In this document: piece after piece, positions 1-9,314 of the stretch
How positions within the stretch are numbered: the stretch's first letter is position 1
Layout: each line of letters begins with the position of its first letter
Made by a program: the position numbers and the translations under genes
The notes under the pieces: model-generated
Databases searched by the model: none
Told to the model about the DNA's origin: nothing
What the model saw: the letters and a program-made list of their open reading frames with translations, nothing else
Origin: Microbacterium rhizosphaerae
GTDB lineage: Bacteria > Actinomycetota > Actinomycetes > Actinomycetales > Microbacteriaceae
Direction of reading: 5' to 3'
DNA length: 64,000 nt
NCBI RefSeq assembly: GCF_034120055.1
Contig: NZ_CP139368.1
Location: 1,798,001 to 1,862,000 of the forward strand

Positions 1-27
1 CTCGACATCCCCGAATTCCTGAAGTAG
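1..27 (+). CDS. ftsZ: FtsZ, C-terminal tail only (partial)
   Basis: The first 27 bases encode LDIPEFLK followed by TAG. This matches the conserved C-terminal peptide of the cell-division GTPase FtsZ, the tail that binds SepF and other membrane tethers. The rest of the gene lies upstream of the window. The assignment rests on eight residues plus the following yggS-sepF-yggT-divIVA order, which is the standard actinobacterial arrangement behind ftsZ. Confidence 0.8.
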   Translation, partial: LDIPEFLK

Positions 28-29
28 CC

Positions 30-50
30 CCGCGACAGGCTCGCGGACCG
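30..50 (+). repeat. Hairpin with REP-like core after ftsZ
   Basis: CCGCGA (30-35) and TCGCGG (41-46) form a 6-bp stem with a 5-nt loop three bases after the ftsZ stop. The core CGACAGGCTC and the following GGACCG also occur, with two differing bases between them, on the minus strand inside pepN (61864-61883). It may be a weak terminator or a diverged copy of a dispersed element. Confidence 0.4.
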
Positions 51-74
51 CTGGAGAAACGAGCTCTCATCACC

Positions 75-761
75 ATGGACGACCTCGCCGCGCGCCTCGC
101 CGCGGTCGACGCCCGTATCGTCGACGCGGCGCGGGCGGCGGGTCGGGACCCGTCGGAGCTCACGCGCATCGTCGTGACGAAGTTCCACCCGGCGCAGCTC
201 GTGGCGAGCCTCTACGATCTCGGCGTCCGCGACGTCGGCGAGAACCGCCAGCAGGAGCTCAGCGCGAAGAGCGTCGAGGTCGGGCCCCGCGAGGGGCTGA
301 CGTGGCACTTCATCGGGCAGGCGCAGACCAACAAGGCGCGTGCCGTGCGGGCCGCGGCATCCGTCGTCCACTCCGTCGATCGCGCACGTCTCGCGGACGC
401 TCTCGACGCCGCCGCAGACGACGACTCGCCGATGCTCGACGTTCTGCTGCAGATCAACCTGACCGACGACCCGACCCGCGGCGGAGTCGCCCCCGGCGGC
501 ATCGAGGCGCTCGCCGAGCACGTGACGGGATGCCGCACCCTGCGTCTGCGCGGCGTCATGGCGGTCGCCCCGCTCGACGAGCCGCCGGCACCCGCCTTCG
601 AGCGGCTCGCCGCGTACTCCGAGCGCGTGCGGGCCGTCCTTCCCGACGCATCCTGGATCTCCGCGGGCATGACCGGCGACTTCGTCGAGGCCATCGCCTG
701 CGGTGCGACACACCTGCGGATCGGGTCCGCAATAACCGGACCGCGGCCCACCCGCGGTTAA
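75..761 (+). CDS. yggS: YggS/PLPBP family pyridoxal phosphate homeostasis protein
   Basis: A 228-residue alanine-racemase-like TIM-barrel protein that binds pyridoxal 5'-phosphate and helps balance B6 vitamers; no enzymatic reaction is established for the family. The expected PLP lysine is Lys36 in VVTKFHP, and the family signature near the C-terminus is present as SAGMTGDF followed by HLRIGSAITG. The length matches the family. The ATG has only a weak ribosome site. It sits between ftsZ and sepF, its usual place in Gram-positive division clusters. Confidence 0.93.
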   Translation: MDDLAARLAAVDARIVDAARAAGRDPSELTRIVVTKFHPAQLVASLYDLGVRDVGENRQQELSAKSVEVGPREGLTWHFIGQAQTNKARAVRAAASVVHSVDRARLADALDAAADDDSPMLDVLLQINLTDDPTRGGVAPGGIEALAEHVTGCRTLRLRGVMAVAPLDEPPAPAFERLAAYSERVRAVLPDASWISAGMTGDFVEAIACGATHLRIGSAITGPRPTRG

Positions 762-794
762 CCTCGGATCAGACGAGCAATCGGGAGGAATGCG

Positions 795-1259
795 ATGTCG
801 AACCCGCTGAAGAAGACCATGGTGTACCTGGGCCTGGCCGATGAAGAAGAGGCCTACGAGGAGCCGGCGCCCCAGCCTGCTCCGCGCAAGTCGACGACAG
901 CGGTCGAGAAGCCCGCGGCGCCGGTGACGCCGATCCGCCGCCCCGAGGTCGTCCGCCAGCCGGTCGCCTCCGCGGTCAGCGAGATCCTCACCGTCCACCC
1001 CAAGCAGTACCGGGACGCGCAGGTCATCGCCGAGAATTTCCGCGACGGCATCCCGGTCATCATCAACCTCTCCCAGATGAGCGACTCGGATGCCCGTCGC
1101 CTGATCGACTTCGCCAGCGGGCTGTCGATGGGCCTGTACGGCCGCATCGAGCGGGTGACGAGCAAGGTTTTCCTGCTCTCGCCGGAGAACGTGGCCGTGT
1201 CCGGCGACGGCGCGGTCGCTCAGGCGGACGCCGAGGCGACGCCGTTCAGCCAGCCGTGA
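795..1259 (+). CDS. sepF: Cell division protein SepF
   Basis: SepF anchors FtsZ filaments to the membrane and is essential in actinobacteria that lack FtsA. The 154-residue protein has an N-terminal amphipathic segment ([14 protein letters not shown]), an acidic and proline-rich linker to about residue 65, and a C-terminal SepF core with [11 protein letters not shown] and [20 protein letters not shown] site lies 6 bp before the ATG. It is flanked by yggS and yggT as in other Actinobacteria. Confidence 0.96.
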   Translation: MSNPLKKTMVYLGLADEEEAYEEPAPQPAPRKSTTAVEKPAAPVTPIRRPEVVRQPVASAVSEILTVHPKQYRDAQVIAENFRDGIPVIINLSQMSDSDARRLIDFASGLSMGLYGRIERVTSKVFLLSPENVAVSGDGAVAQADAEATPFSQP

Positions 1260-1278
1260 CCCGCGGGCGGTAGCGTCT

Positions 1279-1578
1279 ATGGTCGTGATCTCCCTCATCG
1301 CGACCGTCATCAATACGTTGCTCCTCATCTACGTGTTCGTGATGCTCGCGCGCATGGTCCTCGACTTCATGCCCATGCTCAACCGTGAATGGCGTCCCCG
1401 CGGCGCCGGCCTCATCGCGGCTGAGCTCGTCTACACCGTGACGGACCCCCCGATCCGTCTCTTCCGCCGCTTCATCCCGCCGTTGCGGCTGGGCCCGGTC
1501 GCGTTCGACCTGGCCTTCAGCCTGACGCTGCTCCTGTGCTTCATCCTCATCGGGGTGACGCGCTCCCTCGCGGGGTGA
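1279..1578 (+). CDS. YggT family membrane protein
   Basis: A 99-residue integral membrane protein with two hydrophobic segments (about residues 3-27 and 72-95) separated by a basic loop containing TDPPIRLFRRFIPP, the hallmark of the YggT family found next to sepF. It probably acts at the membrane near the division site, but no biochemical role is known. A TAGCGT hexamer at 1271-1276 lies 2 bp before ATG 1279 and 8 bp before an in-frame GTG at 1285, so the true start could be 1285. Confidence 0.88.
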   Translation: MVVISLIATVINTLLLIYVFVMLARMVLDFMPMLNREWRPRGAGLIAAELVYTVTDPPIRLFRRFIPPLRLGPVAFDLAFSLTLLLCFILIGVTRSLAG

Positions 1579-1590
1579 AAGAGCGGCAGG

Positions 1591-1596
1591 TATGCT
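1591..1596 (+). promoter_or_regulatory. Putative -10 element for divIVA
   Basis: TATGCT about 70 bp before the divIVA ATG, in the yggT-divIVA gap. It would give a leader of about 65 nt ending in the AAAGAGG ribosome site. No clear -35 is visible. Confidence 0.35.
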
Positions 1597-1667
1597 TTCT
1601 TGGGCGAGCCGACATCCGGTTCGCCACCCCAGACATCGGCCAGCCCCGAGCCCCGAAAGAGGAAACC

Positions 1668-2225
1668 ATGGCATTGACTCCGGATGACGTCGTCACCAAG
1701 CAGTTCCAGCACGTTCGCTTCAAGGAGGGCTTCGACCCGGACGAGGTCGATGACTTCCTCGACGAGATCGTCGTGGAGTGGCGCAAGACCATCGCGGAGA
1801 ACGACGAGCTGAAGGCCAGGGTCTCCTCGCTCGAGTCGGGCGCCTCGAGCGCGCCGGCCGTCGCCGCGGCTCCGCAGGCCTCCGTCAACGAGGGCCAGCC
1901 CGCGGCCGCGAGCGCCGGCATCATCGAGCTCGCGCAGCGCCTGCACGACGAGCACATCGCCGAGGGCAAGGCGAAGCGCGACCAGCTCATCTCCGATGCG
2001 CAGACGCAGGCGTCCCAGATCGTCTCCGAGGCCGAGGCCCGGGGTCGTGAAGAGCTCGCCCGCCTCGACCGCGAGCGCGCCACGCTCGAGGGCCGCATCA
2101 CGGAACTGCGCCAGTTCGAGCGCGACTACCGCGGGCAGCTGCGCTCCTTCATCGAGGGCCACCTGCGCGACCTCGAGACCTCCTCGCCCTCGGGTCAGGC
2201 ACCGGTCTCTGCCATCGGTCTGTAA
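1668..2225 (+). CDS. divIVA: Polar growth scaffold DivIVA/Wag31
   Basis: DivIVA (Wag31) assembles at curved membrane and organises polar wall growth and septation in actinobacteria. I start it at ATG 1668, preceded by AAAGAGG; the reading frame is open further upstream but only from here does the conserved N-terminus appear (MALTPDDVVTKQFQ, then GFDPDEVDDFLDEI). The 185-residue protein has the N-terminal lipid-binding domain, a low-complexity Ala/Ser linker around residues 50-85, and a long coiled coil. It lies directly before lspA. Confidence 0.95.
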   Translation: MALTPDDVVTKQFQHVRFKEGFDPDEVDDFLDEIVVEWRKTIAENDELKARVSSLESGASSAPAVAAAPQASVNEGQPAAASAGIIELAQRLHDEHIAEGKAKRDQLISDAQTQASQIVSEAEARGREELARLDRERATLEGRITELRQFERDYRGQLRSFIEGHLRDLETSSPSGQAPVSAIGL

Positions 2226-2234
2226 GCCGGTCCG

Positions 2235-2804
2235 TTGACCGGTCGAGCTCCGATCAGCAAGGCGGCGGCCGGCATCACCATCGCGATCCTCGCGGTGCTG
2301 GTGCTGGCCGCCGATCAGTTGGCCAAGTTCTGGGCCATCCACAACCTCCCTCCGGAGGAGCCGGTGCACATCATCGGCGACTTCCTGATCTTCTTCCTCA
2401 TCCGCAACTCCGGTGCCGCTTTCTCGATGGGCGCCGGCGTGACGTGGATCTTCACGATCGCGCTGACCGTCGTCGCGGCGGTGATCATCGTGCTCGCTCT
2501 GCGCATCCGCTCCCGCGCCTGGGCGATCGTGCTCGGACTGCTCCTCGGCGGCGTGCTGGGCAATCTGTCCGATCGCCTGTTCCGCGAGCCCGGCTTCGGC
2601 GTCGGCCACGTCGTCGACTTCATCTCGACCCCGTGGATGATGCCGGCCATCTACAACGTCGCGGACATGTTCATCGTCACCATGATGATCAGCGTCGCGA
2701 TCCTCATCGTGATCGGCCTGCGCCTGGACGGCACGCGCGATCGACGCGCCGCGCAGAGCGAGGACGACGAGGATGCCGAGCATCCCGCCGTCCCGAAGGA
2801 CTGA
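2235..2804 (+). CDS. lspA: Lipoprotein signal peptidase II
   Basis: LspA is the membrane aspartic protease that removes the signal peptide from lipidated prolipoproteins. Its 189 residues carry four hydrophobic segments and both catalytic aspartates: Asp113 in GNLSDR and Asp144 in YNVADMF. The start is TTG 2235, nine bases after the divIVA stop. The C-terminus is an acidic cytoplasmic tail. It is followed immediately by the pseudouridine synthase gene, the common lspA-rluD pairing. Likely substrates in this window include CtaC and the lipoprotein at 51902. Confidence 0.95.
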   Translation: MTGRAPISKAAAGITIAILAVLVLAADQLAKFWAIHNLPPEEPVHIIGDFLIFFLIRNSGAAFSMGAGVTWIFTIALTVVAAVIIVLALRIRSRAWAIVLGLLLGGVLGNLSDRLFREPGFGVGHVVDFISTPWMMPAIYNVADMFIVTMMISVAILIVIGLRLDGTRDRRAAQSEDDEDAEHPAVPKD

Positions 2805-2805
2805 G

Positions 2806-3726
2806 GTGGAATCCCGCAGCCTCCCCGTGCCGGACGGGCTGGACGGTGTTCGCGTGGACGCGGCGCTGGCCAAGATGCTCGGGTTCTCGCGCACGTTCGC
2901 CGCAGAGGTGGCCGACGAAGGCGGGGTGACGCTCGATGGTCGCACACTGTCGAAGTCCGACAAGCTGCGTGCGGGCGGATGGCTCGACGTCTCGTGGACG
3001 CCGAAGCGCGAGCCGGAGGTGGTCCCGCTCGAAGTCCCCGACCTCGGCATCGTGTTCGACGACGACGAGATCGTCGTCGTCGACAAGCCGGCCGGCGTGG
3101 CGGCGCACCCGTCGCTCGGCTGGGACGGTCCGACCGTGCTCGGCGCGCTGGTCGCTGCCGGCTTCCGCATCGCGACGAGCGGTGCGGCCGAGCGGCAGGG
3201 GATCGTGCACCGGCTCGACGTGGGCACGAGCGGCCTCATGGTGGTCGCCAAGACCGAGCGGGCCTATACGGTCCTCAAACGCGCGTTCAAGGAGCGCGAG
3301 GTGGAGAAGATCTACCACGCCGTCGTGCAGGGGCATCCCGATCCGCTCGCCGGCACGATCGACGCGCCGATCGGCCGGCATCCCACCCACTCGTGGAAGT
3401 TCGCCGTCACGCCCGCGGGCAAGGACTCGGTCACGCACTACGAGACCCTCGAGGCCTTCCCGGGGGCGTCGCTCCTCGAGATCCATCTCGAGACCGGTCG
3501 CACGCATCAGATCCGCGTGCACATGGCGGCGCACCGCCACCCCTGCGTCGGCGACCCGCTCTACGGCGGCGACCCCACGCTGTCGGCGCGGCTGGGACTG
3601 ACCCGCCAGTGGCTGCACGCGCACCAGCTCTCGTTCGCGCACCCCCGGACCGGCCAATGGCAGACGTTCGTCTCGGACTACCCGCCCGATCTCGCTCATG
3701 CGCTCGAGGTGCTGCGGGGCGACTGA
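2806..3726 (+). CDS. RluA/RluD-family 23S rRNA pseudouridine synthase
   Basis: Converts specific uridines of large-subunit rRNA to pseudouridine. The 306-residue protein has an N-terminal S4 RNA-binding domain (about residues 11-70) and a catalytic domain with the HRLDVGTSG motif containing catalytic Asp138. I choose GTG 2806 because a GAAGGA site lies 5 bp before it and it begins one base after the lspA stop; the frame also allows an ATG at 2773 inside lspA. RluD is the likeliest orthologue from the lspA neighbour, but exact target sites cannot be read from sequence. Confidence 0.92.
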   Translation: MESRSLPVPDGLDGVRVDAALAKMLGFSRTFAAEVADEGGVTLDGRTLSKSDKLRAGGWLDVSWTPKREPEVVPLEVPDLGIVFDDDEIVVVDKPAGVAAHPSLGWDGPTVLGALVAAGFRIATSGAAERQGIVHRLDVGTSGLMVVAKTERAYTVLKRAFKEREVEKIYHAVVQGHPDPLAGTIDAPIGRHPTHSWKFAVTPAGKDSVTHYETLEAFPGASLLEIHLETGRTHQIRVHMAAHRHPCVGDPLYGGDPTLSARLGLTRQWLHAHQLSFAHPRTGQWQTFVSDYPPDLAHALEVLRGD

Positions 3727-3762
3727 CGCACTCCGACGGCCGAGCGTGGGGGAGCCCCCTCC

Positions 3763-3768
3763 TAGACT
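3763..3768 (+). promoter_or_regulatory. -10 element of leaderless dnaE promoter
   Basis: TAGACT ends 6 bp before the GTG start of dnaE, and no ribosome site is present. Transcription from it would begin at or next to the start codon. Confidence 0.6.
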
Positions 3769-3774
3769 CGATCC

Positions 3775-6700
3775 GTGGCATCCGATTCCTTCGTTCACCT
3801 GCACGTGCACAGCGAGTATTCGATGCTCGACGGAGCGGCCCGTATCGGGCCGATGGTGCAGGAGGCGGTCGCACAGGGGATGCCCGCGATCGCCGTCACC
3901 GACCACGGCAACACCTTCGCCGCGTACGAGTTCTACAAGACGGCGAAGGATGCCGGCATCAAGCCGATCATCGGCATCGAGGCGTACGTGACCCCGGGCA
4001 CGCATCGCTCCGACAAGTCGCGCGTGCGGTGGGGCACGCCGGAGCAGAACGACGACGACGTCTCGGGCTCGGGCGCCTACACGCACATGACACTGCTGTC
4101 CGAGACCACGCAGGGCATGCACAACCTGTTCCGGCTCTCGTCGTACGCGAGCCTCGAGGGCTACTACTTCAAGCCGCGTATGGACCGCGAGCTGCTGCAG
4201 ACCTACAGCGCGGGGCTCATCGCCACGACCGGGTGCCCGTCGGGCGAGGTCCAGACGCGTCTGCGCCTCGGCCAGTACGACGCCGCGCGCGCGGCCGCCG
4301 CCGAATTCCAGGACATCTTCGGCAAGGACAACTACTTCGCCGAGATCATGGACCACGGCCTGTCGATCGAGCGCCGCGTCATGACGGATCTCCTGAAGAT
4401 CGCGAAGGACCTCGACATCCCGCTCGTCGCGACCAACGATCTCCACTACACGCATCAGCACGATGCGAACAGCCACGCCGCGCTCCTGTGCGTGCAGTCC
4501 GGGTCCACCCTCGACGACCCGAAGCGGTTCAAGTTCGACGGCGACGGCTACTACGTCAAGACACCGGCCGAGATGCGTCAGGTGTTCCGCGACCACCCGG
4601 ATGCATGCGACTCGACGCTGCTCATCGCCGAGCGCTGCGACATCGAGTTCAACACGAGCGCGAACTACATGCCGCGCTACCCCGTGCCCGAGGGCGAGAC
4701 CGAGGAGTCGTGGTTCATCAAGGAGGTCGAGAAGGGCCTCCACCACCGCTACCCGAACGGCATCCCGGACGAGGTCCGCGCGCAGGCCGAGTACGAGTGC
4801 GGCGTCATCGTGCAGATGGGGTTCCCCGGCTACTTCCTCGTCGTCGCCGACTTCATCAACTGGGCGAAGGACAACGGCATCCGCGTCGGTCCCGGCCGCG
4901 GCTCGGGGGCGGGCTCCATGGCCGCCTACGCCATGAAGATCACCGACCTCGACCCGCTGCAGCACGGCCTCATCTTCGAGCGCTTCCTCAACCCCGACCG
5001 CGTCTCGATGCCGGACTTCGACGTCGACTTCGACGACCGCCGGCGTGCCGAAGTGATCGCCTACGTCACCGACAAGTACGGCGACGACCGCGTCGCGCAG
5101 ATCGTCACGTACGGGACGATCAAGGCGAAGCAGGCGCTGAAGGATGCCGGTCGCGTCCTCGGCTTCCCCTTCAGCATGGGCGAGAAGCTCACGAAGGCCA
5201 TGCCCCCCGCCGTCATGGGCAAGGACATGCCGCTCGAGGGCATGTTCGACCCGAACCACCCGCGCTACAAGGAGGCCGTCGAGTTCCGCACGGTCATCGA
5301 GACCGACCCCGAGGCGAAGACCGTCTTCGACACCGCGGTCGGGCTCGAGAACCTGAAGCGCCAGTGGGGCGTGCACGCTGCCGGCGTCATCATGTCGAGC
5401 GATCCGCTGATCGACATCATCCCGATCATGCGCCGCGAGCAGGACGGCCAGATCGTCACGCAGTTCGACTACCCGGCGTGCGAGTCGCTGGGCCTCATCA
5501 AGATGGACTTCCTGGGGCTGCGCAACCTCACGATCATCAACGACGCGCTCGACAACATCGCGGCCAACCGCGGCCACCCGCTGGTGCTCGAGGACCTCCC
5601 GCTCGATGACCAGGAGTCCTACGACCTGTTGACGCGCGGCGACACGCTCGGCGTGTTCCAGCTGGACGGCGGCCCGATGCGCTCCCTCCTGCGCCTCATG
5701 AAGCCCGACAACTTCGAGGACGTGTCGGCCGTCATCGCGCTGTACCGCCCGGGGCCGATGGGGGCGAACTCGCACATCAACTACGCGCTGCGCAAGAACG
5801 GGCAGCAGCCGATCACGCCGATCCATCCGGAGTTCGCCGAGTCGCTCAAGGAGATCCTCGACATCAGCTACGGCCTGATCATCTATCAGGAGCAGGTCAT
5901 GGCGATCGCGCAGAAGGTCGCGGGATTCAGTCTCGGCCAGGCCGACATCCTCCGCCGCGCGATGGGCAAGAAGAAGAAGTCCGAGCTCGACAAGCAGTAC
6001 GAGGGCTTCCGCCAGGGCATGGTCGACCGCGGCTACAGCGAGCCTGCGATCGAGGCGCTGTGGGAGATCCTCCTGCCGTTCTCGGACTACGCCTTCAACA
6101 AGGCGCACTCCGCGGCCTACGGTCTCGTGTCGTACTGGACGGCCTACCTCAAGGCGCACTATCCCGCCGAGTACATGGCAGCCCTGCTCACGAGCGTCGG
6201 CGACTCCAAGGACAAGATGGCGGTGTACCTCAACGAGTGCCGGCGCATGGGCATCAGGGTCCTGCCGCCGGACGTCGGCCAGTCCATCCGGTACTTCGCG
6301 GCCGTCGGCGAGGACATCCGCTTCGGCCTCGGGGCCGTGCGCAACGTAGGCGCGAACGTCGTCGATGCGATCGTCGAGGCGCGGGCCGATGCGGCCTTCA
6401 CCTCGTTCCACGACTTCCTCTCGAAGGTGCCGGTGCACGTCGCCAACAAGCGCACCGTCGAGTCGCTCATCAAGGCCGGTGCCTTCGACTCGCTCGGCGA
6501 CACGCGGCGCGCCCTCATGGAGATCCACGAGGACGCGACCGAGCAGGCGGTGCTCGACAAGCGCCGCGAGGCGAACGGCGAGGTCGGCTTCGACTTCGAC
6601 AGCCTGTGGGGCGACGACGAGCCGCAGCGGGCCGCGAAGGTGCCCGAGCGTCCGGAGTGGACGAAGAAGGACAAGCTCGCCTTCGAGCGCGAGATGCTCG

Positions 6701-7293
6701 GCCTGTACGTGTCCGACCACCCTCTGGCCGGACTCGAGGTGCCGCTCGCCAAACACGCCTCCACGAGCATCCACGACCTCCTCGCCAATGAGGACATCGG
6801 CGACGGCGAGCAGGTGACGATCGCCGGGCTTGTGACGAGCGTCCAGCACCGCGTGGCCAAGACGAGCGGCAACCCGTACGGCATGATCACGATCGAGGAC
6901 TTCGACGGAGAGATCACCGTGATGTTCATGGGCAAGACCTACACCGAGTTCCAGACGATGCTGCAGGCCGACAGCATCCTCGTCGTCCGGGGACGTGTCT
7001 CGCGGCGCGACGACGGCATGAATCTGCACGCGCAGTCGGCGTTCGCTCCCGATCTCGGGGCGATGGATGCGTCGGGCCCCCTCATCCTCGTGATGCCGGA
7101 GCATCGCGCGACGGAGGCGGTGGTCACCGAGCTCGCCGGCGTGCTGTCACGGCACCGCGGATCGACCGAGGTGACACTGCGACTGCACCGCGGATCGACC
7201 GCGAAGGTCTTCGAAGTGCCCATGCCGGTGACGATCTCGGCAGACCTCTTCGGCGATCTCAAGGGTCTGCTGGGACCTCAGTGTCTCGGCTGA
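3775..7293 (+). CDS. dnaE: DNA polymerase III subunit alpha (replicative, DnaE1)
   Basis: The main replicative polymerase. The 1172-residue C-family enzyme has an N-terminal PHP domain (HLHVHSEYSMLDGA, His8/His10/His12), which in actinobacterial DnaE1 provides 3'-5' proofreading. The palm active site is PDFDVDF at residues 413-419, followed by fingers, tandem helix-hairpin-helix and beta-clamp regions. An OB-fold near residues 1010-1060 contains VTIAGLVTSVQHR. The start is GTG 3775 with a leaderless promoter. The window also encodes the error-prone paralogue DnaE2; this one is distinguished by its length, complete PHP metal ligands and genomic place. Confidence 0.97.
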   Translation: MASDSFVHLHVHSEYSMLDGAARIGPMVQEAVAQGMPAIAVTDHGNTFAAYEFYKTAKDAGIKPIIGIEAYVTPGTHRSDKSRVRWGTPEQNDDDVSGSGAYTHMTLLSETTQGMHNLFRLSSYASLEGYYFKPRMDRELLQTYSAGLIATTGCPSGEVQTRLRLGQYDAARAAAAEFQDIFGKDNYFAEIMDHGLSIERRVMTDLLKIAKDLDIPLVATNDLHYTHQHDANSHAALLCVQSGSTLDDPKRFKFDGDGYYVKTPAEMRQVFRDHPDACDSTLLIAERCDIEFNTSANYMPRYPVPEGETEESWFIKEVEKGLHHRYPNGIPDEVRAQAEYECGVIVQMGFPGYFLVVADFINWAKDNGIRVGPGRGSGAGSMAAYAMKITDLDPLQHGLIFERFLNPDRVSMPDFDVDFDDRRRAEVIAYVTDKYGDDRVAQIVTYGTIKAKQALKDAGRVLGFPFSMGEKLTKAMPPAVMGKDMPLEGMFDPNHPRYKEAVEFRTVIETDPEAKTVFDTAVGLENLKRQWGVHAAGVIMSSDPLIDIIPIMRREQDGQIVTQFDYPACESLGLIKMDFLGLRNLTIINDALDNIAANRGHPLVLEDLPLDDQESYDLLTRGDTLGVFQLDGGPMRSLLRLMKPDNFEDVSAVIALYRPGPMGANSHINYALRKNGQQPITPIHPEFAESLKEILDISYGLIIYQEQVMAIAQKVAGFSLGQADILRRAMGKKKKSELDKQYEGFRQGMVDRGYSEPAIEALWEILLPFSDYAFNKAHSAAYGLVSYWTAYLKAHYPAEYMAALLTSVGDSKDKMAVYLNECRRMGIRVLPPDVGQSIRYFAAVGEDIRFGLGAVRNVGANVVDAIVEARADAAFTSFHDFLSKVPVHVANKRTVESLIKAGAFDSLGDTRRALMEIHEDATEQAVLDKRREANGEVGFDFDSLWGDDEPQRAAKVPERPEWTKKDKLAFEREMLGLYVSDHPLAGLEVPLAKHASTSIHDLLANEDIGDGEQVTIAGLVTSVQHRVAKTSGNPYGMITIEDFDGEITVMFMGKTYTEFQTMLQADSILVVRGRVSRRDDGMNLHAQSAFAPDLGAMDASGPLILVMPEHRATEAVVTELAGVLSRHRGSTEVTLRLHRGSTAKVFEVPMPVTISADLFGDLKGLLGPQCLG

Positions 7294-7313
7294 GGCCACG
7301 CGACCTCGCTGGG

Positions 7314-7319
7314 TAGTAT
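7314..7319 (+). promoter_or_regulatory. Putative -10 element upstream of the 7368 gene
   Basis: TAGTAT about 50 bp before the GTG start. Unlike most promoters here the gene also has a GGAAGGA ribosome site 6 bp before its start, so a leadered mRNA is expected. Confidence 0.45.
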
Positions 7320-7367
7320 CGGACGCACCGCGCGGTCGCCCCACCCGCGCAGACGGAAGGAACGCAC

Positions 7368-8531
7368 GTGACCGACACCGACCGCCCCGAGAACGAGAGC
7401 ACCGCCGACAGCCGCGCCGACCAGGCGGGCACTCTGGCAGAGCCCCCCGCCGAGCGGACGACGGACACCGGCGCGCTCAGGTCGACGCGATCGAACTCGT
7501 ACGGCGCGACAGGAGCCGCCGGAAGCGTCGAGACGACGAGTGCAGAGCCGACTGGCGCAGAGCCGACTGGCGCAGAGCCGACGCATGCGGGGCCGACGCA
7601 TGCGGGGGAAGGAGCTTCCGACGCTTCCGCCGCGACCGAGACGGACCTCGGCGAGACGGGAGACGTCGCCGTCCCGCCGCACTACGGGATCGGCCCGTTC
7701 TCCGTCCGCGAGATCACGCTCGGCATCGTATGGATCTTCGCCTTCATCGTCTCGTTCTTCCACCTCATCGGCGACCGCTCGGTCTGGACGAACGGGCTGG
7801 AGTGGATCATCACGATCGGGCTGCCCACCGCGGCGGTGTTCCTCATCGTGCTGCGCCGCCTCTCGCCGACCGGTATCCGGCGCGTGGGCTCCCTCGGCAT
7901 CGACCAGTTCGCCTCGGTCGTCTTCTCCGTCTCCCTCCTCCTGTGGCTGCAGTACATCTGGGAGACGGTCTCCATCGCCGTCGCCGGCGGGGGCTGGGTG
8001 CGATCGTGGGTGATGTGGGTCGAGGCCGTGCTCATGCTCGGCGGCGTCGTCCTGACGGTGGCCGCGAAGTGGCTGCCGGTGCTCGGCGACGACTTCCAGT
8101 ACCGCGAGCCGGTCGTGGCACAGCCGTCGGCGCGTCCGATCCGGGAGCTGACGCCGCGCCCGGTCGTGGCACGCCCGCCTCGCGCACCGCGTCCCGCGAA
8201 GGTGAAGCACGACCTTCCCGTCGAGGCCATCCTTCCGCTCGCCGACGAGCCCGCCGAGCCGGCGGCCGCCACGACCCGGACCGAGGCCGTGCGCGACGAC
8301 GCGGTGCAGACCGATGCCGAGACGGTCGCGGTACCCGTCGCACATCAGGCGTTCTGGGCCCTCTCCCCGGTCGAGCGCGACGTGGTCGACGAGCACGGCG
8401 TCCCGCTCTTCCGCATCGGCCCGACCGCGTGGGCTCTCGTGATCGAGGACCGCGGATCGACCTTCGTCGTGCGCAACGACGACGGCCGTGTGGGCTACCT
8501 GCGCGACATCTCCGGCGTCACGCGTGGCTGA
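7368..8531 (+). CDS. Four-pass membrane protein with Pro-rich repeat head, function unknown
   Basis: I do not recognise a named family. The 387-residue protein has a disordered head of about 105 residues rich in Asp, Glu, Thr and Pro, containing pentapeptide repeats (AEPTG, AEPTG, AEPTH, AGPTH at residues 59-78). Four hydrophobic segments follow between about residues 110 and 245, then a cytoplasmic Arg/Pro-rich stretch and a small C-terminal domain ending in VGYLRDIS. A strong GGAAGGA site supports the GTG start. It overlaps the next gene by 8 bp, suggesting co-expression with the amidotransferase. Confidence 0.75.
   Translation: MTDTDRPENESTADSRADQAGTLAEPPAERTTDTGALRSTRSNSYGATGAAGSVETTSAEPTGAEPTGAEPTHAGPTHAGEGASDASAATETDLGETGDVAVPPHYGIGPFSVREITLGIVWIFAFIVSFFHLIGDRSVWTNGLEWIITIGLPTAAVFLIVLRRLSPTGIRRVGSLGIDQFASVVFSVSLLLWLQYIWETVSIAVAGGGWVRSWVMWVEAVLMLGGVVLTVAAKWLPVLGDDFQYREPVVAQPSARPIRELTPRPVVARPPRAPRPAKVKHDLPVEAILPLADEPAEPAAATTRTEAVRDDAVQTDAETVAVPVAHQAFWALSPVERDVVDEHGVPLFRIGPTAWALVIEDRGSTFVVRNDDGRVGYLRDISGVTRG
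7542..7601 (+). repeat. Four in-frame 15-bp tandem repeats
   Basis: Four 15-base units based on GCAGAGCCGACTGGC; the first two are identical, the third and fourth differ at the last three bases and the fourth also at one further position. They encode AEPTG, AEPTG, AEPTH and AGPTH in the disordered head of the membrane protein. Confidence 0.9.
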
Positions 8532-9297
8532 CGCGCTGCGTGGGGGCGACTCTCTGCGCGTCCTCGTCGTCGAACACGAGGCCGACGCGGGACTGGGGCT
8601 GATCGGCGAGCGCCTCCAGGCCGCCGACGTCGACGTCCACGTCGTCGGACCCGATGCGAGGTCCGACGTCCCCACGAGCGCGAGCGGGTTCGACGGCGTC
8701 GTGGTCCTGGGCGGCACGCCCGGTCCGCTCGAGGACGAGCGCGCACCCTGGCTCGGTCCGACGCGCGAGCTCATGCGTTCGACTCTCGATGCCGGCATCC
8801 CTCTGCTCGGCGTGTGCCTCGGCGCACAGCTGCTCGCGGTCGTCGCCGGCGGTCACGTGGCCGAGGCTGCTCGTGGGGGAGAGGTCGGCTTGAGCGCGGT
8901 GCGGATGACGGATGCCGCGGCCTCCGATCCGCTCCTGCACGATCTGCCGGACGACCTGCGCACGCTCCAGTGGCACTTCCTCGAGGTGCGCGAGCTGCCC
9001 TCAGGATCCGTGTCGCTCTGCACGAGCGAGCGCTGCTCGAACCAGGCGTTCCGGGTCGGCGAGAGCGCGTGGGGCCTGCAGTTCCACCTGGAGGCGACCA
9101 CCCGCACGGCCGTCGACTGGACGGCGACGGGCACCGCCGACCTCGCCACCGTGGGCCTCACCGCCGACCAGGTCGTCTCCGACGTGCACGCGGCGGAGGA
9201 TGACCTCCGGGCGACATGGTCGGTCGTGGCCGACCGGTGGATCGACGTCGTGCGCGAGTCCGCCCGGGCCCAGGAACGGGCGGCCCCGAGGTCCTGA
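8524..9297 (+). CDS. Class I glutamine amidotransferase-like protein
   Basis: A 257-residue GATase1-fold protein that resembles stand-alone amidotransferases of the GMP-synthase type. The nucleophile motif is GVCLGAQ, and the catalytic His-Glu pair is in QFHLE, so glutamine hydrolysis is chemically plausible. No synthetase domain is attached and the acceptor substrate is unknown. I start at GTG 8524, which overlaps the preceding stop by 8 bp; an ATG at 8488 would extend into the upstream gene. It lies immediately before hisD, but it is not HisH, whose usual neighbours are absent. Confidence 0.85.
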   Translation: MADALRGGDSLRVLVVEHEADAGLGLIGERLQAADVDVHVVGPDARSDVPTSASGFDGVVVLGGTPGPLEDERAPWLGPTRELMRSTLDAGIPLLGVCLGAQLLAVVAGGHVAEAARGGEVGLSAVRMTDAAASDPLLHDLPDDLRTLQWHFLEVRELPSGSVSLCTSERCSNQAFRVGESAWGLQFHLEATTRTAVDWTATGTADLATVGLTADQVVSDVHAAEDDLRATWSVVADRWIDVVRESARAQERAAPRS

Positions 9298-9302
9298 GCC
9301 GG

Positions 9303-9308
9303 TAGCCT
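9303..9308 (+). promoter_or_regulatory. -10 element of leaderless hisD promoter
   Basis: TAGCCT ends 6 bp before the hisD ATG in the 17-bp gap after the amidotransferase gene. No ribosome site is visible. Confidence 0.6.
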
Positions 9309-9314
9309 GGCAGG

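Noticed and set aside
2704..7104. 1466-codon open frame on the minus strand
   Set aside because: It lies opposite lspA, rluA-type and dnaE, which have clear families. Its translation is low-complexity Arg/Asp/Val/Gly repeats, typical of a mirror frame caused by GC-rich third positions.
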